Of a stretch of 61,382 bases of DNA, positions 16,280 to 22,265 are shown piece by piece. Each line of letters starts with the position of its first letter. The first letter of the stretch is position 1. The notes under the pieces were generated by a model. The model made no database searches. It saw nothing but the letters and a program-made list of their open reading frames with translations, and had not been told where the DNA came from. The position numbers and the translations under genes were made by a program. The stretch covers positions 1 through 61,382 of the forward strand of contig JAHDWH010000006.1 in assembly GCA_023384455.1 (NCBI GenBank), written 5' to 3'. This stretch comes from Caldilineaceae bacterium (GTDB lineage Bacteria > Chloroflexota > Anaerolineae > Caldilineales > Caldilineaceae).

Positions 16280-16606
16280 TCACCATTTCTGAACGAGATA
16301 AGCCGTAAGCACAAAATTATTCTGCTCAGGTGGATTTCCCTGCCAGCCCATTTTTACGACAACGACCGTATGTGTATACGGTTCTGGGAGATCGAAGGAT
16401 TCCATCGTATACGTGAATTTGTCAGCCTGATATTTGTCTTGCTTGCGTGTGCCGAGTCGGATCGTCTCCAATACAGCATCCAACGACCCATTTTCCATAC
16501 CCGGATGGGCAAGGGCGTGTTCCCATCGCTCCCACGTTATGTAGATGGAATTGCCTCGTCGATCCGAGACACGAATCGGCCAGGAACGATTGGTCGTAGG
16601 GTTCAC
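16280..16606 (-). CDS. Small putative nuclease-like protein paired with DUF2283
   Basis: The 108-residue product has RVSDRRGNSIYITWERWEHA near the start, then HPGMENGSLDAVLETIR, TVVVVKMG and FVLTAYLVQK at the end. This order (helix with His, strand, VVVK strand, final TAY strand) resembles DUF4258 and phage-barnase-EndoU-like RNase folds found in toxins. The assignment is by pattern only. The start is probably GTG at 16606; no clear ribosome binding site is seen. Toxin-like gene first and DUF2283 second, 4 bases apart, supports a toxin-antitoxin pair. Confidence 0.55.
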   Translation of the reverse strand: MNPTTNRSWPIRVSDRRGNSIYITWERWEHALAHPGMENGSLDAVLETIRLGTRKQDKYQADKFTYTMESFDLPEPYTHTVVVVKMGWQGNPPEQNNFVLTAYLVQKW

Positions 16607-16678
16607 AGTTCATCCAGGAGAACGCGCTGGGTCAAGTGGGAAACATTCGAACATCGCATCAATGCTGTCCACAGTATA

Positions 16679-16714
16679 CCCACAAAGCCGGATGCAGCCA
16701 TCCGGCTTTGTGGG
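16679..16714. terminator. Palindromic stem-loop
   Basis: CCCACAAAGCCGGATG pairs with CATCCGGCTTTGTGGG around a 4-base loop. It lies between two minus-strand units and has the same GCCGG...CCGGC core as the terminators at 13300 and 18064, but no T-run. It could be a bidirectional terminator or a cassette-boundary remnant. Confidence 0.7.
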
Positions 16715-16753
16715 GCATTTTCGAATGTGGGAACTACTCGAACAGTACTGGCG

Positions 16754-16967
16754 CTATTGAAAAGCACTGGCATCTAACGAGCAGCCGCCCAGATCGTGCT
16801 TGTCAAAGACCCATTCGGCCACAGCAAAAGGCGGCCCGGCGTACCAACTGTCCGTCGTCCTGTTTGAGCCGAATGGCCACGATGAACCGTGTGCCGATGT
16901 CCGTACAGCGCCATTTGCCGGCTGCGGTGTAGAACTCACTGCCAATCCGAAAATCGTCTTTGGTCAT
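16754..16967 (-). pseudogene. Frameshifted small conserved protein
   Basis: The minus-strand frame from ATG 16967 reads MTKDDFRIGSEFYTAAGKWR, then CTDIGTRFIVAIRLKQDD. The frame shifted by one base near 16850-16857 continues SWYAGPPFAVAEWVFDKHDL and GGCSLDASAFQ to TAG at 16754. Together they make a coherent protein of about 70 residues: an N-terminal beta unit with WRCTDIGTR and a C-terminal GPPFAVAE-VFDxxD segment, which I recall occurring together in small proteins of unknown function. One extra base in GACGACGGACAG would explain the break. I cannot exclude a sequencing error. Confidence 0.55.
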
Positions 16968-17026
16968 ATCGAAGCCCTGGGCTGTAGAAGGTCGCTTCCG
17001 ATCCGTCGAATCGCTCGAAAATTTTT

Positions 17027-17317
17027 TCAGGCGGCCAAGAGCCTTTCCACTTTGATGGCTGGTTGATTCTGTCTGGCAAACCACAGATCGTATTGGATTT
17101 GCTGATTGAGCCAGCTTTCAGCCGAGGTGTCAAAGGCCATTGACAGCCGAATCGCCATCTCTGGGCTAATCCCCGCGCGCCCATTCAGAATCGCTGACAG
17201 CGTTTTACGGCTTACACCCAGCGCCGCGGCCGCGCGGGTGACTGTCAACCCCAACGGTTCCAGACACAGTTCTTTGATGATTTCCCCAGGATGGGGGGGA
17301 TTGTACATTTGCATCAT
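17027..17317 (-). CDS. higA: HigA-family antitoxin
   Basis: The 96-residue protein has the HigA opening [20 protein letters not shown] and an HTH_3 DNA-binding domain ([30 protein letters not shown] in pieces), ending with [13 protein letters not shown]. HigA neutralises HigB and represses the operon. Its start (ATG 17317, after GAGGTGATCGAA) lies 10 bases after the stop of the toxin gene, the toxin-first order normal for higBA. Alternative ATGs at 17314 and 17308 would shorten it slightly. It is the last gene of a three-gene unit. Confidence 0.9.
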   Translation of the reverse strand: MMQMYNPPHPGEIIKELCLEPLGLTVTRAAAALGVSRKTLSAILNGRAGISPEMAIRLSMAFDTSAESWLNQQIQYDLWFARQNQPAIKVERLLAA

Positions 17318-17327
17318 TTCGATCACC

Positions 17328-17606
17328 TCAATGGTAGTCTTCGTAATTGACGACCGTCGCATCTTGGCCATCAAATTGAAACGTAACCCGCCAATTGCCG
17401 CTTACGCGCACTGACCAGGTAGCCTGCCTGTCACCTTTCAACTCATGCAGGTACAAACCGGGCAAGTTCATATCCCGGGGGCTGGTGGACGCATGGAGTC
17501 TACCCAAAATCAACCGCAGTCTACTCGCATGATTGGCCTGGATTCCAGCATTGGAACCAGTCAAGAAGAATCTCTCCAGACCTTTGTGCTTGAAATCCTT
17601 AATCAT
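17328..17606 (-). CDS. higB: HigB/RelE-family toxin
   Basis: The 92-residue protein opens [20 protein letters not shown] and ends [20 protein letters not shown], the beta-sheet core of HigB/RelE-fold ribosome-dependent mRNA interferases. The central [19 protein letters not shown] contains the basic residues expected to face the mRNA. The length is normal for HigB. Its start overlaps the end of the 127-residue gene at 17599-17982 by 8 bases, and HigA follows after 10 bases. Confidence 0.9.
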   Translation of the reverse strand: MIKDFKHKGLERFFLTGSNAGIQANHASRLRLILGRLHASTSPRDMNLPGLYLHELKGDRQATWSVRVSGNWRVTFQFDGQDATVVNYEDYH

Positions 17607-17982
17607 GACTCGCAGTGTAACCCATAACGTTTCGGGTTGCAAGGGATATTTCGCCTGCATTCATTTCGACGCTGAATTCCCCTCGCTCATCAAACATCGG
17701 AACCACTTTTTGCGCCTTCACATCGGCTTTGGCCTGGGCCTTCAATGCGGCATAGCGATCCGCGTGCCGGGTCATACTCGCTTCCCATACAGCGTCTTCA
17801 AATGCCAATTCTTCCTCAGAAATGTCATCTTCTGCCAAAGAGGATGTGACCCCAGAACGGGACTCTTCCACCAAAAAGCGCGCAAAATCATAGAGTTGCG
17901 CCGCGCGCTCCGTCGGGAGTTCCCAAATGAGCGTCGCAATCGCGCCCTCGTAGTCAATCGGGTTTTGGATTGTCCCCATCAT
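17599..17982 (-). CDS. Hypothetical protein translationally coupled to higBA
   Basis: The 127-residue protein has an N-terminal helical segment LPTERAAQLYDFARFLVEES resembling DUF2281/VapB-like antitoxin N-termini, followed by an acidic linker (AEDDISEEELAFED) and a basic, helical second half. GGAGAAAA precedes tandem ATGs at 17982 and 17979. The gene overlaps higB by 8 bases, so the three genes are one operon. It might be a third toxin-antitoxin component or the antitoxin of a different, lost toxin. I do not recognise a named family over its full length. Confidence 0.65.
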   Translation of the reverse strand: MMGTIQNPIDYEGAIATLIWELPTERAAQLYDFARFLVEESRSGVTSSLAEDDISEEELAFEDAVWEASMTRHADRYAALKAQAKADVKAQKVVPMFDERGEFSVEMNAGEISLATRNVMGYTASHD

Positions 17983-18063
17983 TTTTCTCCAATCTGCGTC
18001 GTCATCCGAATCGCAATTTCAGAGGTTTGCACGCCACATTCCTCAAATTCTGCCCACAGTATA

Positions 18064-18095
18064 ACAAAAAAGCCGGGTGGCTGCTATCCCCGGCT
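18064..18095 (-). terminator. Rho-independent terminator
   Basis: On the minus strand GCCGGGGATAGCAGCCACCCGGC is a GC stem-loop directly followed by TTTTTTG. Sequence and context (CCCACAGTATAACAAAAAAGCC) are near-identical to the terminator at 13300-13330, so it may be a duplicated cassette end. Confidence 0.75.
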
Positions 18096-18146
18096 GTGAG
18101 ATTCGAGTGAATTGTTCATCCCTGGCTCGGTACTACTTTCGTGTCC

Positions 18147-18216
18147 GCCTAACGCCACGCTTCAGCCGCGTTGCGAAGCGCAGAGGAGCAACGTCGGCTG
18201 GAAGCGGTTGTTGGGC
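18147..18216. other. attC-like recombination site
   Basis: The 70-base imperfect palindrome has an outer GCCTAAC (R'' type) and GTTGGGC (R' type). The inner arms are CGCTTCAGCCG and CGGCTGGAAGCG, with one extra unpaired base in the right arm, and the outer flanks TCCGCC/GGCGGC also pair. This is the architecture of integron attC sites, including the asymmetric extra base that sets strand choice. Only one copy was found. It lies between minus-strand units in the accessory island and about 1.2 kb from an integrase remnant. It could instead be an unrelated palindromic repeat of the same appearance. Confidence 0.55.
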
Positions 18217-18257
18217 GGCGCATGAGACAGATATTGAGTTTCGTTACCCTGTGCGAT

Positions 18258-19097
18258 TTACGTATTGGGGCGTGTGACGACAACTTCCTCTAGTTGATCA
18301 GCCCCGCGGCGTACCGTCAGTTGGATTCCTTTCCCAGGTTCGACACTCTGTACACCACTCTGAAGATCTCCATACGACTCGATTTCATGACCAGCAACTG
18401 CAATTATGACATCCCCACGCTGTAATCCAGCTCTCGCCGCCGCACTATTCTGTTTGGGTAATTGTACATAAACCCCTATGCTGTCCGCAATCGGCCCAGC
18501 TTCTACCCAGGTGTTACTCAAGAACGACCTGCCAGCCATTGCACAGAGACAAATCCCAGCTTCACATGACGGACAAATGCATTGACACTCACGACTTTCC
18601 CGGTCAAGTTCCCAGAGAACGACATCTTGAAGCAGGCGGGATATTTGTTGAACGGCTAGAACGTAATCCAAAGTATGTTGCTGAGTCAGATGGTATGAGG
18701 TGCCTTCACTCGCGATAAATGGACTATCGAGAAAGCGGGTGGCCAGAGGATGAAGCACCGAGTAGCCGATGACTGCCTGCTGTAGCATGGTGTACATTAC
18801 CTGCAATGACGTCGAGACAGGATAGTTGCCTCTCGCGCTCAATGCATTGGTGGTGAAACTTATAGCATTCACCTCTTGATCAGAGGGCGGCTTGTTGCTT
18901 ATAGCAAGGAGTCGAGTTTCAAGAGCGTGTCGGTGGCTCTGGCTCAAAGACTGAAAGCTTATGAGCAAACTCGTCGCTTCGGTATGGTCTGATACTTCAG
19001 GAATCAACTCCTCAAGTCTCTGTTCAATGACCGTCTCAAGCGCTATCATCTGAGCCAATTGTGTGTGTAGCCGATTGGAGTCTTGCATATCCGTCAT
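18258..19097 (-). CDS. Helical N-terminal domain plus PDZ domain protein
   Basis: The 279-residue protein has a long all-helical N-terminal half (about 1-165). This is followed by a short cysteine-rich stretch (ECQCICPSCEAGICLC, about 168-185) that could bind metal or a cluster. A C-terminal PDZ domain (about 195-279: GVYVQLPKQNSAAARAGLQR, GDVIIAVAGHEIESYGDLQS) has no protease domain attached. No signal peptide is present, so it is likely cytoplasmic. Among in-frame ATGs at 19106, 19097 and 19088, the one at 19097 has the best spacing to GGAGG. It is transcribed alone between the terminator at 18064 and the remnant region. Function unknown; the cysteine cluster plus PDZ combination is unusual. 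Confidence 0.7.
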   Translation of the reverse strand: MTDMQDSNRLHTQLAQMIALETVIEQRLEELIPEVSDHTEATSLLISFQSLSQSHRHALETRLLAISNKPPSDQEVNAISFTTNALSARGNYPVSTSLQVMYTMLQQAVIGYSVLHPLATRFLDSPFIASEGTSYHLTQQHTLDYVLAVQQISRLLQDVVLWELDRESRECQCICPSCEAGICLCAMAGRSFLSNTWVEAGPIADSIGVYVQLPKQNSAAARAGLQRGDVIIAVAGHEIESYGDLQSGVQSVEPGKGIQLTVRRGADQLEEVVVTRPNT

Positions 19098-19220
19098 TGT
19101 TCTCATCCTCCGATTAAGATTGGATTGTCCTTCACAATAGTTGGTTCTGCTCTAAGCAGCCCAACTATTACTATACGGCGTCCGTCAATCTACCCGTCCG
19201 CCTTGTCCACCACGGATGTT

Positions 19221-19350
19221 CTACAGCGTCCGACTATATGGATAGTAGCGGCTTCCGCCTATTGTCACAAAAAGGGGTTTGCCAAATTCGTTCATTGAAC
19301 GATAATTGCCAGTATAGAGCTTTTCGACTGCCTTATCAACTAGACTGAAA
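19221..19350 (-). other. Possible gene scrap of unknown origin
   Basis: The minus strand reads SLVDKAVEKLYTGNYRSMNE then FGKPLFVTIGGSRYYPYSRT. This looks like real coding sequence with charged helices followed by strands, but it has no start or ribosome binding site and I recognise no family. It adjoins the integrase scrap and may be another decayed element. Confidence 0.25.
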
Positions 19351-19390
19351 GACAACCTTACGATGGGGCAAAGGCCAAAGAAACTTCTTG

Positions 19391-19561
19391 ACCAGGTTCG
19401 TTCATCATCTCGACCCAAGTGGGCTGCAAAAAGCTGTGCGCCGGGCCGCTACAACTACAGATATTAACAAACACGCGACGCCACACATCTTCCGCCACTG
19501 CTTCGCTACCCATCTCCTCGAAGCCGGTAGACCAACTCAAGCTCCGGCAATGTTTGCATAA
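19391..19561 (+). pseudogene. C-terminal remnant of an integron-type tyrosine recombinase (IntI-like)
   Basis: In the frame through 19463 the plus strand encodes [19 protein letters not shown] followed by [20 protein letters not shown] and a stop at 19559. HHLDPS-LQ-AV-RA and TPH-(F/L)RH-FATHLLE-G are hallmark words of integron integrases of the IntI branch of tyrosine recombinases. They include the active-site HxxR of box II. The N-terminal domain, the first catalytic arginine and the tyrosine-bearing LGH...Y end are missing, so it is inactive. It lies about 1.2 kb from the attC-like site and beside a toxin-antitoxin pair, which supports a decayed integron or cassette island. Confidence 0.65.
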
Positions 19562-19587
19562 ATCCCTTCATCACCACCCGCACTGTG

Positions 19588-19872
19588 CTACACCAATGCA
19601 ACATGCAGCCTACGGCCCAGCGCGGCGGCAGCCTTCTCCAGGGTGGCGAGTGTAGCCGATTCTGCATTGGCGTCGAGCAGCCGATCCACTGCTGCGCGGC
19701 TGGTACTCATACGGCGCGCCATCTCTGCCTTCGATAGCTTCTGTTCCGCCATAAGTCCGGCAATCTGAAAGGCCAGTACACGCTTTGCCGCGACTGCTTC
19801 CGCTTCGGCCAGTCGCCCGTCTTCAGCCAAAAAATCGTCCAGACTACTACCCAAATGTTTTTCGTTCATCAT
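19588..19872 (-). CDS. XRE-family antitoxin (HigA-like)
   Basis: The 94-residue protein has an N-terminal partner-binding part (MNEKHLGSSLDDFLAEDGRL) and a helix-turn-helix domain (LSKAEMARRMSTSRAAVDRL then ATLEKAAAALGRRL) of the XRE/HTH_37 type. Such antitoxins pair with Gp49-like RelE toxins. Tandem ATGs at 19872 and 19869 follow GGCGAGAA; either may be used. It begins 7 bases after the toxin gene stop, as in other toxin-first modules. Confidence 0.85.
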   Translation of the reverse strand: MMNEKHLGSSLDDFLAEDGRLAEAEAVAAKRVLAFQIAGLMAEQKLSKAEMARRMSTSRAAVDRLLDANAESATLATLEKAAAALGRRLHVALV

Positions 19873-19879
19873 TTCTCGC

Positions 19880-20227
19880 CTATTCTTCATGCAAGGATTG
19901 GAGTCGCTGTCTCGCCAGTTGCAAGTCCTGTAGGGGCGTCCTCTGTGATTTCTTGATGAAGCCATGCAGCAAAACCATTGTATCGCCTTCCACTGTGAAG
20001 ACAACCCTCGCAATACGATCTTGCAGTCTGCTGCGTACTTCCCACAAACCCGTCTCCAATTTACGAATCAGGGGCATCCCCAGCGGCCACCCATATTGGG
20101 CCGTTTTCAGATCATCGCCGATGATCTTCCGATCCTCCACGGGTAATGCTTTAAGCCACTCCCGTACAGGTTCGTTGCCGACTGCTGTTCGGTAGAAAAG
20201 TACTTGTAGCCGTAGTTCCGCGTTCAT
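19880..20227 (-). CDS. Gp49-like/RelE-family toxin
   Basis: The 115-residue protein shows the phage-derived Gp49-like (DUF891) pattern: VLFYRTAVGNEPVREWLKAL near the start, GMPLIRKLETGLWEVRSRL in the middle and RIARVVFTVEGDTMVLLHGF then FIKKSQRTP near the end. These are RelE-superfamily mRNA interferases. The ATG at 20227 follows GAACGC-rich DNA without a strong binding site. Together with the XRE gene 7 bases downstream it forms a complete toxin-antitoxin operon, the second in this island. Confidence 0.88.
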   Translation of the reverse strand: MNAELRLQVLFYRTAVGNEPVREWLKALPVEDRKIIGDDLKTAQYGWPLGMPLIRKLETGLWEVRSRLQDRIARVVFTVEGDTMVLLHGFIKKSQRTPLQDLQLARQRLQSLHEE

Positions 20228-20346
20228 AAAGGGAGTGTACCAAAAATGATGCGTTTCGTCAAGCAAAAATTTGAGGCTTTTTACCTCACAAGAACGCTTC
20301 CATCACTGCGCCCAAACAAACCTCCCGACAGACTCTCAGACAAACA

Positions 20347-20395
20347 AAAATTGGGGCGTTCATGCGAAAAATTATCGCACAGACGCCCCAATTTG
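20347..20395 (-). terminator. Terminator of the pyruvate:ferredoxin oxidoreductase operon
   Basis: AAATTGGGGCGT (20348-20359) pairs perfectly with ACGCCCCAATTT (20383-20394), with an inner TGCG/CGCA helix. On the minus strand the stem runs into TTTTTGTTTG. It lies about 80 bases beyond the stop of the porDB gene. Confidence 0.75.
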
Positions 20396-20474
20396 TCATC
20401 CCAAAAACTATCAACAGATGACACAGATTATCCGTGCAAATCCGTTGTTTCCGTGTTCATCCGCGTTCCATTCC

Positions 20475-22103
20475 CTACCGCACGCCTGCCATCTCCTGCA
20501 GCATATGCCAGTTGCTCAGCCGATCCGCCTGGGACATCAGCAGCGTCTCCGAGGGGTTGCCCTCTTTGTCGAACTGCTTGGCGAAGCGCCCTTCCGAGCG
20601 GGCGAAGGTGATGAAGTCGATGGTTTCGCCCGTCTTTTTGATGGTGTACCAGTCCTCGTCCGAGGCCGGGTTGCCCTGCAAGCTCAGCCGCTCTTTGATG
20701 GAATCGCCATTGCGCGGGTCGTAGATAAACATCGGGAAGGCCCGGCTGTCCACAGCCAGCTTGGACTGGTGGCGGGCCATATCGTCGGCCACCCCGTGCT
20801 CCGGCTGACAGGTGGTGTAGGTGCTGACAATCGCGGGTCCGTCAAAGGAAGCCGCGTCCAGAATCGATTTGTAGAAGTGGTTGGGCACTGCCGCCACGGT
20901 TTGGGCCACGAATGTATTGGGGTGCATCATCGCAATGCGCCCGATCTCCTTGCGCAGTTCGGTCTTGCCCGGCTTGGCCGAGCCAAAGGCGTACATCTTG
21001 GCTTCCTGGCCAGTAAACGAGGCAGTGCTGGTCTGGCCGCCCGTGTTGGAATAGACTTGGGTATCCAGAATCAACACTTTGATGTTCATCCCGCTGGCCA
21101 TCATCCGGCTCAGGGACTGGAAGCCGATGTCGAGCATCGCGCCGTCGCCGCCCATCACCCAAAGCTGCTTGTCCTGCCAGCCCAATTGGTCCCAGCGCAT
21201 GCGGATGCCCATGGCGAAGGCCGGGCCATTCTCAAAGAGGCTGTTGCTCCAGGGCACAATGTAGGGGTTGTAGGGATAGGTGCTGCCATAGACAGTGTTG
21301 CAGCCCGTGCTGGCAGCAATACCCACATTTTCCGCACCATATTTGTAACCCAGCGCGGCCAGCCACATACGGATGACTGTCGCTTCGCCACAGCCGGCGC
21401 AGGAACCCGCGCCGCCCACATAGAGCATAGACTGCTCGGCCAGCATCATATCCACAGCCACCCGGTCGTTGATGAATTCGGCGGGGGTAGCGGGCAATTT
21501 ACGGAAGAAGTCGATGCTCTTTTGATACTTGGGAAGAGTCGTGTCCTCCTTCTGAATCATCTTCAGCGCGTGGTAGCCCAAGTCGTCACAGGCTTCCACA
21601 CATTCGGAGCAGCCCTTGCATTTGGTGGGGTCGATGAAGATGCCAAACTTACCGGGGGTCTTCTTCTGGCGTTCGGGCACTTTGTAGAATTTGCTGGTAA
21701 TGGCAAATTGATTGGACATATAAGCCCGCTCGTCGTCATTTTCGATGGCGGCCAGGTGGTTGTCCAACTCTTCCACAAAGATAGCCTTGCCCAGAATCGC
21801 TGTATCCGGGCACTGGGTCACACAGGTCATACAGCCCGTGCAGTTCTCCTGGATAAATTCAGGGATCTCCGGCGCAATGTAGCTGAAATCCCGATACGCG
21901 CCCGTGCCCGCGGGGATAATCGAGCGGGCCGTGCCCATATCCGCGGACAACTCATCCTCGCCCGTGCCTTCGTTGTAGCCAACGAGCACCCGATCGAAGA
22001 AGTCCTGCACATCAATAATGGAAGAGTCATAGCCGCCGTGCCCGTTGCCGTTGGCGGTCTTGCTCAGTTTGGTAATGTCGATGGTGTTGGTTGTTACAGC
22101 CAT
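20475..22103 (-). CDS. porDB: Pyruvate:ferredoxin oxidoreductase, fused delta (ferredoxin) and beta subunit
   Basis: The 542-residue protein has two [4Fe-4S] ferredoxin motifs near 88-99 (CTGCMTCVTQCP) and about 161-172 (CKGCSECVEACD), as in PorD. The beta domain follows with GSCAGCGEA and STGCNTV for the proximal cluster. Its thiamine diphosphate site reads GDGAMLDIGFQSLSRMMASG...ILDTQVYSNTGG in pieces. Together with the alpha-gamma subunit encoded just upstream, it oxidises pyruvate with CoA to acetyl-CoA and CO2, reducing ferredoxin, in the cytoplasm of anaerobic or facultative cells. The gap between the two genes is 162 bases and contains a GAAACGT repeat element. Homology to other 2-oxoacid oxidoreductases makes the substrate probable rather than proven. 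Confidence 0.93.
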   Translation of the reverse strand: MAVTTNTIDITKLSKTANGNGHGGYDSSIIDVQDFFDRVLVGYNEGTGEDELSADMGTARSIIPAGTGAYRDFSYIAPEIPEFIQENCTGCMTCVTQCPDTAILGKAIFVEELDNHLAAIENDDERAYMSNQFAITSKFYKVPERQKKTPGKFGIFIDPTKCKGCSECVEACDDLGYHALKMIQKEDTTLPKYQKSIDFFRKLPATPAEFINDRVAVDMMLAEQSMLYVGGAGSCAGCGEATVIRMWLAALGYKYGAENVGIAASTGCNTVYGSTYPYNPYIVPWSNSLFENGPAFAMGIRMRWDQLGWQDKQLWVMGGDGAMLDIGFQSLSRMMASGMNIKVLILDTQVYSNTGGQTSTASFTGQEAKMYAFGSAKPGKTELRKEIGRIAMMHPNTFVAQTVAAVPNHFYKSILDAASFDGPAIVSTYTTCQPEHGVADDMARHQSKLAVDSRAFPMFIYDPRNGDSIKERLSLQGNPASDEDWYTIKKTGETIDFITFARSEGRFAKQFDKEGNPSETLLMSQADRLSNWHMLQEMAGVR

Positions 22104-22164
22104 TGAATTTTCTTTGCCTTTCCTATGGGGGAATCGCCCCTACCAAAATTGTATTCTGCTGACT

Positions 22165-22228
22165 AGAAACGTGATGCGTGAAACGTGAAAAAGGTCGGAC
22201 GATCTCACGCTTCACGTTTCACGTTTCG
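22165..22228. repeat. GAAACGT palindromic element, copy 2
   Basis: GAAACGTGATGCGTGAAACG is followed by a spacer and GATCTCACGCTTCACGTTTC, forming a hairpin. It sits inside the por operon between the two subunit genes, so it is transcribed with them. Confidence 0.85.
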
Positions 22229-22265
22229 CCTGTAAAAACCGGCCTGTCCAGCCGCAATGTTCTCT

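Noticed and set aside
19391-19561. XerC/XerD or phage integrase remnant
   Set aside because: The HHLDPS-LQ-AV-RA word before TPHxFRH is characteristic of integron integrases. I keep IntI-like, noting that without the C-terminal end the call is not certain.
20271-22106. Plus-strand 611-residue frame opposite porDB
   Set aside because: It is low-complexity, His/Gly-rich shadow sequence antisense to a clear oxidoreductase gene, and begins inside the terminator region.
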